Source: Pseudomonadota bacterium
Lineage (GTDB): Bacteria > Pseudomonadota > Gammaproteobacteria > Steroidobacterales > Steroidobacteraceae
Reading direction: 5' to 3'
NCBI GenBank assembly: GCA_021779535.1
Contig: JAJYAM010000025.1
Span: 1-33,243 of the forward strand
Length of the DNA: 33,243 bases
Part shown: positions 24,356-33,125 of the stretch, in pieces
Layout of the letters: each line of letters opens with the position of its first letter
Numbering within the stretch: position 1 is the first letter of the stretch
Notes under the pieces: generated by a model
The model's input: the letters and a program-made list of their open reading frames with translations, nothing else
What the model was told of the DNA's origin: nothing
Database searches by the model: none
Program-made: the position numbers and the translations under genes

Positions 24356-25585
24356 CTACAGCGACGCGCAGTTCGAGGCCGGTGCCTTGCCGGCGAACCG
24401 ATCCGCGATCCAATGCAACTGGTCCGGCACCGATTTGACCATCGTCGGATCGTGATCGAGCCCCGGATAGGCCTTGAACTCGACGACGCTGCCGACCCGG
24501 CACGCGCGCGCCGCGACCCGCCGTTCGCCGGCGAACGGAACCGTGCGGTCCGCCTCCCCGGCGAGCACCAGGATCGGCTTGCGCAGCCGTCGGGCGCCCT
24601 CGCGCGACTGGCGCAGGAAGCGGCGCACCCATGGATTGTGCTGCCAGCCTGGCCGCAGCATCGAGGTCCGCGGGCCCTTGGAATACAGGAAATAGCCGAC
24701 GGTCCAGCATCCCTGCGTGGTGGCCGCGTGGTAGTCGCGTAACGCCTGCGGCGTGAGCATGTCCGCGGGCTCGAACTGCGGATAGCGGGCGTGAATGCCG
24801 AACGCGACGTAGGTCAGGTAGAACTTCCCGCCCTGGCTGTGATCGACGTGCTCCATGATGTCGCGCGCCGACATCGAACCGGACACCGAGACCGCGCCGA
24901 GATAATGCGGGTCGGCCATCGACGTCTCGAGCGCCGCGACCCGCCACGCGGTCGCGCCGCCTTGCGAGTGGCCGTCGACGACCCAGCGCGCGCCGAGGCT
25001 CGGCACCGCACGCTGCGCCGCCGGTACCGAGTAGATCACGTCACGCGCCTGCGCATCGAGCAGGACGTATTGGTGAGCGCCGGCGGTGCCGAGACCGTGA
25101 TAATCGGTCGCGACGATCGCGAACCCTGCCCGCAGCATCTCCGACAAGCCCTCGTTGCCGTAATAGACGTCCTTCATCAGCGACGGCGCGCAGGCGCGCG
25201 CGACGCCGCTCGTGCCGTGCGCCCAGGCGATCACGGGCCAGCCGCCCGCCGGCGCCTTGCCGGCCGGCACCAGCACGACCCCGGAGGTCACGACGCCCCG
25301 GCCGGCGCCGTCCAACGAGTGGTAGAGGATCCGGACCGCGGTCGTGCCCACCGGCAGCGAATACCCGGAGAACGCCTGCTGACGCAGCAAGGCGCCGGGC
25401 TTCGTGTGCCGCCAATGGGCCGGCGTCGCGTAGAACGGCGTCATCGGCAGTTCGTCGGCGCGGTCCATGTGTTCGGCCTGCTGCAACGTCGTGGGCAACC
25501 CCTGCGCGCCCGCCGATCCCGCGAGCAACGCCAACCCGAGGGACGCGACCCACCCGAACGATCCGCCTTTCGACTCGATCCGCAT
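24356..25585 (-). CDS. Secreted lipase-like alpha/beta hydrolase (paralogue 2)
   Basis: A 409-residue exported serine hydrolase of the same family as the gene at 12993-14261. Signal peptide residues 1-28 (hydrophobic core VASLGLALLAG, cleavage after AGA). Nucleophile elbow GHSQGG with S207, probable acid D346 (AGEADRTVP), base H378 (PGLDHDP). The stretch around AWAHGTSGVAR and KDVYYG is nearly identical to paralogue 1. The ATG at 25585 has GGAGG six bases ahead. It is convergent with the nickel permease (10-base gap) and lies 108 bases downstream of the KirBac gene on the same strand. Substrate unknown. Confidence 0.83.
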   Translation of the reverse strand: MRIESKGGSFGWVASLGLALLAGSAGAQGLPTTLQQAEHMDRADELPMTPFYATPAHWRHTKPGALLRQQAFSGYSLPVGTTAVRILYHSLDGAGRGVVTSGVVLVPAGKAPAGGWPVIAWAHGTSGVARACAPSLMKDVYYGNEGLSEMLRAGFAIVATDYHGLGTAGAHQYVLLDAQARDVIYSVPAAQRAVPSLGARWVVDGHSQGGATAWRVAALETSMADPHYLGAVSVSGSMSARDIMEHVDHSQGGKFYLTYVAFGIHARYPQFEPADMLTPQALRDYHAATTQGCWTVGYFLYSKGPRTSMLRPGWQHNPWVRRFLRQSREGARRLRKPILVLAGEADRTVPFAGERRVAARACRVGSVVEFKAYPGLDHDPTMVKSVPDQLHWIADRFAGKAPASNCASL

Positions 25586-25693
25586 CGATTGCCTCCTCCG
25601 CCCTGACGATCCACCACCGAACGCCGAGCGCAGGATAACCGAGCACGGCGCCGGGCGCAGCGCCGAATGCGGGCCGGCGCCAGGCCACGGCGC

Positions 25694-26656
25694 TCACGCT
25701 GGATGCGGGGGTTCGCCTTCGCCGGGCCGCGGCGATTCCGCCGCGAGCGGCACGACGTCGTGGAATTTGCGGTAGTCGACCCGCATCACCCCGTCCTCGC
25801 CCTCCTCGAGAATGTCGAGGAATGCCCGGTTCCAGTGGATCGCGTCGCCCGGATATTGCGCACGCCCGATCAACAGATGGCCGGTCGTCTCGTCGATCCC
25901 GCTCAGGCTCAGGATGAAACTGGCCTGCGACTGCCGCAGCGACTCCGCCGACGCGCCCCACAACGGGCTCGCCGGATCGATCACGTGCATGATGTTCCAG
26001 CCGAGCACGAACACCGGATGCTGCGCACGAACCAGCGGCAGGTCCAGGATGCGCCGAATTCGGAAACCTTCCACGGTGACCTCGTCACGCAGCATCCGCA
26101 GCTGCGCGGACGCCTCCTGGATCACGTTGTGGCGCGCGTTCGCCGCGCGGAACATCAGCGTCGGCTTGCCGTCGATCGGCCGCACCACCGCGTTCCGCGC
26201 GAACAGAAAGCGCGCGCGCGGGCGCGAGAAGCGCGCGAACATGATTCCGGTGATCAGCGTGAGCGTCGTCAGCGCCGTGAACACCTCGATCGTCGCGACC
26301 GTGTGCCCGTACACGCTCGCCGGGTGCATGTCGCCGTAACCGACCGTCGCGAGCGTTTCGACGCTGAAGAAGAACGCGCCGAGGAACCCCGGCGGGCTCA
26401 GGTTCGCGATGCAGCCCGGGACGAGGTCGTACAGCCAGCCGAACAACAGATCGAAGCCGAGGAAGAACGCGGCCAGCGTCGCGAGCAGCCGCGGCCAGCT
26501 CACCGTCATGAAGTAGTGGTACAGATCGCCGAAGACCGGGCGCTTCACGCCGAGCGCCGCGAACTCGCGATCGCCGATCCGCACGCGCATCGACGCGACC
26601 TTGGCGTCGCGCCGGGGCGGGCGGTGAGCGCTCGCCGGCGAGGGGGTGCGTGTCAT
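25694..26656 (-). CDS. KirBac-type inward-rectifier potassium channel
   Basis: A 320-residue tetrameric K+ channel subunit. A slide-helix region precedes the first transmembrane helix (about 55-76); the pore helix leads into the selectivity filter TVGYGD (104-109); the second transmembrane helix spans about 112-142 (FTALTTLTLITGIMFARFSR). The remaining 175 residues are the beta-rich cytoplasmic Kir domain that gates the pore. Length and layout match the KirBac1/3 group. The ATG at 26656 has GGAG nine bases ahead; earlier in-frame starts would lie upstream of the predicted promoter. It is divergent from the AraC-type regulator. Confidence 0.93.
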   Translation of the reverse strand: MTRTPSPASAHRPPRRDAKVASMRVRIGDREFAALGVKRPVFGDLYHYFMTVSWPRLLATLAAFFLGFDLLFGWLYDLVPGCIANLSPPGFLGAFFFSVETLATVGYGDMHPASVYGHTVATIEVFTALTTLTLITGIMFARFSRPRARFLFARNAVVRPIDGKPTLMFRAANARHNVIQEASAQLRMLRDEVTVEGFRIRRILDLPLVRAQHPVFVLGWNIMHVIDPASPLWGASAESLRQSQASFILSLSGIDETTGHLLIGRAQYPGDAIHWNRAFLDILEEGEDGVMRVDYRKFHDVVPLAAESPRPGEGEPPHPA

Positions 26657-26686
26657 CGGCGTGGCTCCGGTTGCCGCAGGGTTCCG

Positions 26687-26698
26687 TCGGTATACCGA
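26687..26698. promoter_or_regulatory. 12-bp perfect palindrome over the KirBac -10 box
   Basis: TCGGTATACCGA is its own reverse complement and covers the predicted -10 element of the KirBac promoter. This is where a dimeric repressor could block transcription. Only one copy is seen in this intergenic region. Confidence 0.35.
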
Positions 26699-26717
26699 TG
26701 AGCGCCCGTTCAGGCAA
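26689..26717 (-). promoter_or_regulatory. Predicted sigma70 promoter of the KirBac gene
   Basis: On the minus strand TTGCCT (26717-26712), 17 bases, then TATACC (26694-26689), four of six matches each. The start near 26682 gives a leader of about 26 bases that contains the ribosome-binding site. Confidence 0.45.
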
Positions 26718-26755
26718 CGCCACCGGTCCGCCGGATACCTTATGTCAAGTGCCAA

Positions 26756-26774
26756 AGGTCGCGACGCAGGTCGC
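26756..26774 (+). repeat. AGGTCGC direct repeat, possible regulator site
   Basis: AGGTCGC occurs at 26756-26762 and 26768-26774, 12 bases start to start, between the divergent KirBac and AraC promoters. AraC-family proteins often bind direct repeats about one helical turn apart, so autoregulation is conceivable. A chance repeat in GC-rich DNA is also possible. Confidence 0.25.
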
Positions 26775-26802
26775 AAATATTCAGAAAAACTCGCCAGACC
26801 CG

Positions 26803-26830
26803 TTGACTCCGCAAGCCGACACGCTAAATT
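26803..26830 (+). promoter_or_regulatory. Predicted sigma70 promoter of the AraC-type gene
   Basis: TTGACT (26803-26808, five of six), a 16-base spacer and TAAATT (26825-26830, four of six). The start near 26838 is about 32 bases before the ATG at 26870. The surrounding sequence is locally AT-rich. Confidence 0.45.
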
Positions 26831-26869
26831 CCAAGGACCCGGACGCGAGGAGAGGCGCATTTCGGGGAC

Positions 26870-27715
26870 ATGAGACCTCTAAGACAGGACGTTCAGGGGT
26901 TGATATCGATGGATCAGGTCGTTCGTGGCCGTTCGCTTCTGTGGGTCCATTGCGGCCCGCCGAACTCGAATATTGCGCTGCGCGAAGAGTGCCGGCGATT
27001 GGTCGGCGTCGTCGAATGCACGCCGAACCAGGCGCTCCGACACATGGTCGGGGCCGCGCCCCTCGCCGCGGTTTTCGACTTCGATGACCCGAGCCCCGCC
27101 TGCCTGCAGTTGATGCAGGGCATCAAGCGCAAGTGCCCGAGCGTACCGATCGTGATGCTGACGGAAACGCACAGCGAGGAGCTCGCGGTCTGGGCGTTCC
27201 GCGCCCGCGTCTGGAACTACCTCGTGAAACCGGTGCCGCTGCGCGAACTGCGCGCGAACCTCAAACAATTGATCGCAATCGCATCGCAACGCGACGGATC
27301 CGATTCCCGCGCACTCGAACGCCCGGCGAGCCTCGTGCCGAGTCGCGATCCCAGCCCGACTCACCTCGCCAAGATCCAACACCTGCGGCGGGTGATCGAC
27401 AGCCTTCGGCCGAATGCGGGCCAGAGAATCAGCGTCGACGCGATCGCGGGCCAATGCGGGATGGATCGGTTCGCCTTCAGCCGGCTGTTCCACAAGACCT
27501 ATGGTTGCAGCTGCCGCGAATACCTGATGCGAACCCGGATCGAGCACGCGCGCAAGCTCCTGAACTCGTCGGACCTGACCGTCACCGAGGCGGCATCGAT
27601 CGCGGGCTTCGCCGATTCTTCTTATCTCGCGCGAATGTTCCGGCGTTACCTCGGCGCCAGCCCCAAGCAACTGTGCGCGGACGGCAGCACGGCGCTCGAG
27701 GCCGTCGAGCCCTGA
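26870..27715 (+). CDS. AraC-family regulator with degenerate receiver domain
   Basis: A 281-residue regulator. Residues about 20-138 look like a response-regulator receiver: VFDFDDP (D70 at the phosphoacceptor place), VMLTET, and YLVKP with K120. The acidic pair at the end of strand 1 is missing (LLWVHCGPP instead of a 'VDD' type), so Mg2+-dependent phosphorylation is doubtful. Residues about 180-272 are an AraC/XylS DNA-binding domain with two helix-turn-helices (ISVDAIAGQCGMDRFAFSRLF and EAASIAGFADSSYLARMFRRY). The ATG at 26870 is used; an ATG at 26909 with AGGGG nine bases ahead would still keep both domains. It is divergent from KirBac and convergent with the tad operon (28-base gap). Its targets are unknown. 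Confidence 0.85.
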   Translation: MRPLRQDVQGLISMDQVVRGRSLLWVHCGPPNSNIALREECRRLVGVVECTPNQALRHMVGAAPLAAVFDFDDPSPACLQLMQGIKRKCPSVPIVMLTETHSEELAVWAFRARVWNYLVKPVPLRELRANLKQLIAIASQRDGSDSRALERPASLVPSRDPSPTHLAKIQHLRRVIDSLRPNAGQRISVDAIAGQCGMDRFAFSRLFHKTYGCSCREYLMRTRIEHARKLLNSSDLTVTEAASIAGFADSSYLARMFRRYLGASPKQLCADGSTALEAVEP

Positions 27716-27743
27716 CACGAACCGCGCCCGGGTCGGCCCGCCC

Positions 27744-28661
27744 TCAGTGCGGCGTCTGGGCGCGTTCCGTCGCGAGCGCGAGGTTCGTCTCCGCCTCGCG
27801 ATACCAGCTCGGCGACGCGCGCACGGCCTTCGCGAAATAGCGTTTTGCCCGGGAATAATCCTCGAGCCGCAGGTAGGTGCGGCCGATCTCGTTGTACGCG
27901 TGCGCCGCGTCCATCGAATGGAGCAGGCTCGAGAACGCACCGGCGGGTTCGTTTTCGCGCACCTGCAATTCGCCCAGATACCGCCACGCCACCGAATGCG
28001 GGTCGAGGTGCACCGCGATCCGCAGATCCTGGTTCGCCCCCCGCAGATCGTTCAACAGCAACTTCGCGAATCCACGATGCCCGAGGATCACCCCGACGTC
28101 GGCGTTCGGTCCCGCGAGCGCCTCGGTGAAATACTGGACCGCGCTCGCATACGCCCGGCGCGCGAGCATGACCTCGCCCATCCCGTCGAGCGCCCGGCTG
28201 TCGCCGGGTAGCGCCGCGAGCACCTCGCCATACAGCTTCGCGGACTCGTCGACGCGTCCCTCGCGGATAGTGTATCCGGCGAGTTCATCCGCGATCCGCG
28301 GATCCTTCGGATCGGCCGCATGCGCCATCTCGAACGCCCGCTCGGCCCGGGCGGCGTCGCCGCGCGCCGCCTCGATTTCCCCGATCCGCACGAACGTCGG
28401 CGCGCGCGGCGCACCGTGCTTGATCGCGAGCACGTAGTAGTACACGGCCCAGTTCGAGTCGCCGCGTTCCCAGGCGATCTGGGCGCGCCGCTCGGCTTCC
28501 GTCGCCGAGATCTTCTCGTCGGGCAGATTCTTGCCGACGGCCGAGGCCGCGAACGGATCCGGCTGCGCGGCGGCGAACGCGCGAGGCACGGCGGCCATGA
28601 CACCGAGCGCGAGCGCCGCGGCAACGATCCACCGGGCGCGGTCAATGACGGCTTGATACAA
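27744..28661 (-). CDS. tadD: TPR protein TadD-like, Tad pilus assembly
   Basis: A 305-residue protein with a hydrophobic export signal (residues about 10-29, ending AFAAA) followed by tandem tetratricopeptide repeats over about 50-295. These include AERAFEMAHAADPKDPRI, YFTEALAGPNA and RAKRYFAKAVRASPSW. In Tad systems TadD is a periplasmic, possibly lipid-anchored pilotin-like protein needed for the secretin; no lipobox Cys is seen here. The start is a TTG at 28661, nine bases after GGAGG, overlapping the end of tadC by 20 bases. No ATG is available that keeps the signal. It is the last tad gene in the window. Confidence 0.8.
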   Translation of the reverse strand: MYQAVIDRARWIVAAALALGVMAAVPRAFAAAQPDPFAASAVGKNLPDEKISATEAERRAQIAWERGDSNWAVYYYVLAIKHGAPRAPTFVRIGEIEAARGDAARAERAFEMAHAADPKDPRIADELAGYTIREGRVDESAKLYGEVLAALPGDSRALDGMGEVMLARRAYASAVQYFTEALAGPNADVGVILGHRGFAKLLLNDLRGANQDLRIAVHLDPHSVAWRYLGELQVRENEPAGAFSSLLHSMDAAHAYNEIGRTYLRLEDYSRAKRYFAKAVRASPSWYREAETNLALATERAQTPH

Positions 28662-29595
28662 AGCTGAATGCCTCCACCAGACGAATGACCGCGGGCCCGA
28701 TCGCAACCAGGAAGAACGACGGAAACAGGCACAACACCAACGGAAAGATCAACTTCGTCCCGATCTTGGCCGCGGCTTCCTCCGCGCGCTGCATGCGGCG
28801 GTCGCGAAATTCCGCGGAATACACCCGCAGCGTCTCGGCGATTCCGGTGCCGAACCGCAAGGTCTGGATCATCAGGCTCACGAACCCCCGGATGTCCTCG
28901 AGCCCGGTCCGCGTCGCCAGCCCGCGCAGCGCCGCCTCGCGCTCGGCCCCCGCGCGCATTTGCGCGGTCACCTGCCCGATCTCCTCGGCGAGTTCCGGGT
29001 GACTCACCTCGAGTTCGTCGGCGACCCGCTGCAGCGCCTGCGCGAGCCCCAGGCCGGATTCGACGCAGACCGTCAGCAGATCCAGCGCATCCGGAAACCC
29101 GTTGCGCAGCAAACGCTGTCGCGCCTTCACCCTCGCGTCCAGCCAGACGTTCGGCGCGATCAATCCGACGAATCCCACGGCCAGTGCGAGATAGACGATG
29201 TATTCGGTGCGAAAGTTCGGCAACAGGAAATACGCGCAGATGATCCAGATCAAGACGAGCGTCACCAGCAGTAGGATCTTGACGCCGTAGAACACCGCCA
29301 GCCCGTTCGGCGACCGGAGGCCCGCATGCCGCAGCCGTTCCTGGGTCGACTCGCGCTCGGCGCCCCGCGGCATCACGAAACGCTCGACCGGTCGGACGGC
29401 ATCGGCGATCCGCCCTCCGAGTCCGCGATTGAGACCGGGACCGCCCGGCGTGCCGAGATCAGCGATCCGGCGCCGCGCCGGATCGAGGCGGCGGCTGACG
29501 ACGATCGTGGAGCCCCAAAACAACAGCAACACCGCGAGTGCGGCGCCGACGGAAACGATCGCCGGAATCGATAGTCCGATAGCCCATCCGGACAT
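28642..29595 (-). CDS. tadC: Tad pilus inner-membrane platform protein TadC
   Basis: A 317-residue type II secretion F-domain protein forming, with TadB, the inner-membrane platform for Flp pilus assembly. Hydrophobic segments lie near residues 8-30, 100-125 and 130-150 and at the C-terminus (LIFPLVLCLFPSFFLVAIGPAVI). The cytoplasmic F domain contains PDALDLLTVCVESGLGLAQAL and MIQTLRFGTGIAETLRVYS. The ATG at 29595 has GAGGTG nine bases ahead. It starts five bases after the tadB stop. Confidence 0.92.
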   Translation of the reverse strand: MSGWAIGLSIPAIVSVGAALAVLLLFWGSTIVVSRRLDPARRRIADLGTPGGPGLNRGLGGRIADAVRPVERFVMPRGAERESTQERLRHAGLRSPNGLAVFYGVKILLLVTLVLIWIICAYFLLPNFRTEYIVYLALAVGFVGLIAPNVWLDARVKARQRLLRNGFPDALDLLTVCVESGLGLAQALQRVADELEVSHPELAEEIGQVTAQMRAGAEREAALRGLATRTGLEDIRGFVSLMIQTLRFGTGIAETLRVYSAEFRDRRMQRAEEAAAKIGTKLIFPLVLCLFPSFFLVAIGPAVIRLVEAFSFVSSRH

Positions 29596-29600
29596 CGTGG

Positions 29601-30572
29601 CTACACCTCGATCCGTATGACCCGGCTGATCCAGAACACGCCGATCACGAACAAGGTCAAAGCGCCGTAGATCAGCAGATGCCCGATCTCCTTGTGGAGC
29701 AACACCGGCAGATAGTGCGGTGACACGATGCTCAGCAGCACGACCAGCGCGAGCGGCACCATCGCGAGCACCCACGCCGATATCCGTCCTTCCGCCGACA
29801 GCGCGCGTACCTTGCGCTGGAATCGAAATCGGCCGCGCACGACCCCGGCGATTTGATCGAGGATCTCCGCGAGGTTACCGCCGGTCTCGCGCTGCACCAG
29901 CACCGAGGTCACGACGGCCATCATCGTGACGCTTGGCACGCGGCTCAGCAGACCGAGCATCGCGCGGCGCACGTCGTTGCCGTAATTCACCTCCGAGAAC
30001 ACCAGCTCGAATTCTCTGGCGATCGGCTGATCCATGTCCTCCGCGACCAGCTTGAGCGCGCCGTTGAACGGATGGCCGGCGCGCAACGCGCGCTTGATCA
30101 CGTCGATCGCGTCGGGCAACTGTTCTTCGATCTTCTCGAATCGCCGCCGCCGGAGTACGACGATGCGGAAGACCGGGACGCAACCGGCCGCCAGTCCCGC
30201 CGCGAGCGCCACCAGCGCGTTGTGCGTGACCAGCCCCGCGACGATCGCCGCCAGCCCCGCGAAGAGCCCCGAGGCCAGCACGATGCGATATCCCGGTGTC
30301 GGGATCCCGGCCTGCTCGCTCATCACGGTGAGCTTCTCCATGTACGGCAGTTCTTCGAGTTGCTGCTCGAGCGGGGACAGCGACTGCAGGTACTTCTCGC
30401 GGATGACCAGCGCATTCTCACGGAGCTCGCCGGCGTCCATGCGCTCCAGGCGACGCCGCAATACACGCCGCATCCGCGCATCGCCGCCCGCCGGTGTCGT
30501 CAAGCCGAGCGACAATAGAAAGACCGCGCCGAACACGACGCCGCAGAACAGCACGATCACGAACAGGCTCAT
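29601..30572 (-). CDS. tadB: Tad pilus inner-membrane platform protein TadB
   Basis: A 323-residue type II secretion F-domain protein, partner of TadC. There is an N-terminal membrane helix (SLFVIVLFCGVVFGAVFLLSL), a paired helix around residues 105-145, an F domain with LPDAIDVIKRALRAGHPFNGAL and SVLVQRETGGNLAEILDQIA, and two C-terminal helices. The ATG at 30572 is chosen because the upstream extension overlaps tadA. It begins 13 bases after tadA on the same strand. Confidence 0.93.
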   Translation of the reverse strand: MSLFVIVLFCGVVFGAVFLLSLGLTTPAGGDARMRRVLRRRLERMDAGELRENALVIREKYLQSLSPLEQQLEELPYMEKLTVMSEQAGIPTPGYRIVLASGLFAGLAAIVAGLVTHNALVALAAGLAAGCVPVFRIVVLRRRRFEKIEEQLPDAIDVIKRALRAGHPFNGALKLVAEDMDQPIAREFELVFSEVNYGNDVRRAMLGLLSRVPSVTMMAVVTSVLVQRETGGNLAEILDQIAGVVRGRFRFQRKVRALSAEGRISAWVLAMVPLALVVLLSIVSPHYLPVLLHKEIGHLLIYGALTLFVIGVFWISRVIRIEV

Positions 30573-30585
30573 GCGCGGCGCATCC

Positions 30586-31950
30586 TCAGCGTCGCCGCTC
30601 GGGAAGCGCGAACACGCCGATCGGCAGCGAAACCCCACGCACGTTCACGCGCTGATGGAACGCCGGCACCACCCCGGTCGCCTCGAGCTGGCCCTGGACG
30701 TTCCCCTCGCCGTCGACACCGGTGCGCCGGAACGTGAACAGCTCGGACATCGTGATCACGTCGCCCTCCATCCCGCTGATCTCCTGGATGCTGGTCACCC
30801 GCCGTTTTCCGTCCTCGCCGCGCTGGATCTGGATGACCACGTGGATCGCCGAGGCGATCTGGGCGCGCAACGCGCGGATCGGAAAGGCGATGCCGGTCAT
30901 CGACACCATGGTCTCGATTCGCGACAGCGCATCGCGCGGTGCGTTCGCGTGGACCGTGGTCAACGAGCCGTCGTGACCCGTGTTCATCGCCTGCAGCATG
31001 TCCAGCGCTTCGGCCGCGCGGACTTCGCCGATGATGATCCGATCGGGCCGCATGCGCAGGCTGTTGCGCAGCAGCTCCCGCTGCGTGACCTCGCCCTTGC
31101 CCTCGATATTCGGCGGCCGTGTTTCGAGCCGGACGACGTGCGGCTGCTGGAGCTGCAGCTCCGCCGAGTCCTCGATCGTCACGATGCGCTCGTTCGCCGG
31201 AATGAATCCCGAGAGCACGTTGAGCAGCGTGGTCTTGCCCGCGCCGGTCCCGCCCGATATCACCACGTTCAAGCGGCCCAGCACGACCGCGCGCAGCAGG
31301 TCCGCGACCGGCGGCGTCAGCGTGCCGAGCCGCAGGAGATCGTCGATGCCCAGCCGTTCGACCGAGAAGCGGCGGATCGACAAGGCCGGCCCGTCGATCG
31401 CGAGCGGCGGGATGATCGCATGCACGCGCGAGCCGTCGGCGAGGCGCGCATCCACCATCGGACAGGACTCGTCGATCCGTCGACCCACCGCCGAGACGAT
31501 CCGGTCGATGATGTTCATCAGGTGCATGTCGTCCGCGAACGTGATCGAGGTCGCTTCGAGGCGGCCGCGGCGCTCGACGTACACGGACTTCGGACCATTC
31601 ACGAGGATATCGGACACCGTCGGGTCGTTCAGCAGCGGCTCCAGCGGCCCAAGACCCAGCAACTCGTCTTCGATCCGACGCGCGAGGATCTGGCGCTGCG
31701 CCAACGACAGCGGCGCGGCCTGCTCCGTAAACAATCGCAGCGTGATCTCGCGAATCTGCGAGCGCGCCTTCGACTTCTCGAGCGCGGCGAGCGCGGTCAA
31801 GTCGGCGACCTCGAGAAGGCGGTCGTGAATCCGCTGTTTCCACTCTTGCTCGACCGCGGTCAGGGGACGGTGATGGTCGGGTTCGGCGCCGCTCGCCCCG
31901 TCGCTCTCGAGGCCCAATCGATCCTTCAACGAGGCCGGCGTGGTGGACAT
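30586..31950 (-). CDS. tadA: Tad pilus assembly ATPase TadA (CpaF)
   Basis: A 454-residue secretion ATPase of the VirB11/PulE superfamily (CpaF branch) that powers Flp pilus extension at the inner membrane. Walker [10 protein letters not shown] (233-241), Walker B RIIIGEVR (304-311, E309), and the His box [12 protein letters not shown] (326-337) are intact. The N-terminal domain (about 35-200) contains ILVNGP and VERRGRLE, typical of CpaF. It lies two bases after the tadZ stop, so translation is probably coupled. Confidence 0.96.
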   Translation of the reverse strand: MSTTPASLKDRLGLESDGASGAEPDHHRPLTAVEQEWKQRIHDRLLEVADLTALAALEKSKARSQIREITLRLFTEQAAPLSLAQRQILARRIEDELLGLGPLEPLLNDPTVSDILVNGPKSVYVERRGRLEATSITFADDMHLMNIIDRIVSAVGRRIDESCPMVDARLADGSRVHAIIPPLAIDGPALSIRRFSVERLGIDDLLRLGTLTPPVADLLRAVVLGRLNVVISGGTGAGKTTLLNVLSGFIPANERIVTIEDSAELQLQQPHVVRLETRPPNIEGKGEVTQRELLRNSLRMRPDRIIIGEVRAAEALDMLQAMNTGHDGSLTTVHANAPRDALSRIETMVSMTGIAFPIRALRAQIASAIHVVIQIQRGEDGKRRVTSIQEISGMEGDVITMSELFTFRRTGVDGEGNVQGQLEATGVVPAFHQRVNVRGVSLPIGVFALPERRR

Positions 31951-31952
31951 CG

Positions 31953-33125
31953 TCAGGTTCTCAAGAAACCCGGCAGCACCCGGCGCAACAAGCCCGGTTT
32001 CGCCGGCGCGGTGCCGGTCATTTGCGCAACGACTTCGAGGAGCGCCTTCGTGATCGCGGCATGGCGATCGGCTTCGTACAGCGGCACGCCGGAGTCGCTG
32101 CTCGCGAGCGCCCGCTGGTAATAGCTTGGCACGACCGAGAGACTCCCGACGCCGAGCGCCCGACTGACGTCGTCGAGCTGCAATACCGAATCCTTCGAAT
32201 ATCGATTGACGATGATGCGCAAGCGCGCAGGCGACACGCCGAGTTCGTCGCGCAGAATGCGGACCATCCGGGTCGCGTTGCGAACGTGCAGGGTCGATTG
32301 CTGCAGGATCAGATATATCTCGGACGCGAGACCGAACGCGGTCGCGGTGAGCGCATCGATGCTGTGCGGGGCATCGATCACCACGTCTTGTTGCGTTCGG
32401 AGCAACAGCGACAGGAACGCGGACAGCCGGTCGGGCGGAATGTCCTTGCTGAGCACCGCATGTTTCGCCGTAGAGCAAAACAGCCGCAGGCCGCTCGGGT
32501 GCCGCGCACCGAACCCTTCGAGCGCGCTCTCGTCGAGCGTCGCGGCCTCTTCGAGCGCCTCGATCAAGCCTCGCTCCGGGGTCAGGTTCAAATGGTGACC
32601 GGTCGGCGCGAAGTTCAAGTCCAGGTCGACCAACACCGTCTTGCGGCCCGAATGCGCGGCCAGCATGTGCGCCACGTTGGCCGCGATGAACGAGGAACCG
32701 GCACCGCCGGTCGCCCCGACGAATACGTGGACCGCTCCCCGCGCCTCGTTGACCTCGGATCGTCGATCGGAACCGACCTGCTGCACGGCCGCGATCAAGT
32801 CGGGCGGATTCACCGGCTCGGCCAGGAAATCGCGTGCACCGCTGCGGATCGCCAGCCGGGTGATGTCGGCCTGTCCGGCGGGACCGATCACGATCAGCGC
32901 CGGACGTCGTTCCGCCGGGCGGGCCGTCCATGCGGCCAGATCCGCCGATTGCCCGAGTCCGCAATGCAGCACGACGACGTCCGGTTCGAGATCGACCCCG
33001 TGCAACGGGTCGGCATGCCCGTTGGTGATCGGTTTCGCACGGACCTCGATACCTGGCGAGTCCGCAAACAGATCCCGGAGACGCCGGATCTCGTTCACGT
33101 TGCGACCCACGATCAGGACCCGCAT
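31953..33125 (-). CDS. tadZ: Tad pilus localisation ATPase-like protein TadZ (CpaE)
   Basis: A 390-residue TadZ/CpaE. Residues 1-120 form a receiver-like domain ([27 protein letters not shown]) without the acidic pair of true receivers. Residues about 130-375 form a ParA/MinD-like domain. The deviant Walker A reads GATGGAGSS (137-145) and lacks both lysines, so ATP hydrolysis is doubtful; LVDLDLNF (165-172) keeps the Asp residues. TadZ proteins mark the pole for the pilus machine. The ATG at 33125 overlaps the upstream stop by one base (TGATG); a GTG two codons earlier is possible. Confidence 0.9.
   Translation of the reverse strand: MRVLIVGRNVNEIRRLRDLFADSPGIEVRAKPITNGHADPLHGVDLEPDVVVLHCGLGQSADLAAWTARPAERRPALIVIGPAGQADITRLAIRSGARDFLAEPVNPPDLIAAVQQVGSDRRSEVNEARGAVHVFVGATGGAGSSFIAANVAHMLAAHSGRKTVLVDLDLNFAPTGHHLNLTPERGLIEALEEAATLDESALEGFGARHPSGLRLFCSTAKHAVLSKDIPPDRLSAFLSLLLRTQQDVVIDAPHSIDALTATAFGLASEIYLILQQSTLHVRNATRMVRILRDELGVSPARLRIIVNRYSKDSVLQLDDVSRALGVGSLSVVPSYYQRALASSDSGVPLYEADRHAAITKALLEVVAQMTGTAPAKPGLLRRVLPGFLRT

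Noticed and set aside
26646-27087. Small plus-strand frames in the KirBac/AraC intergenic region
   Set aside because: They overlap predicted promoters, have no ribosome-binding site and resemble no known protein.
27716-27743. Intrinsic terminator between the AraC gene and tadD
   Set aside because: Only a 4-bp CGGG/CCCG stem with no T-run could be found.
30586-32964. 792-residue minus-strand frame ending as TadA, suggesting an N-terminally extended ATPase
   Set aside because: The extra N-terminal part is a shadow of tadZ; TadA starts at the ATG at 31950, two bases after the tadZ stop.
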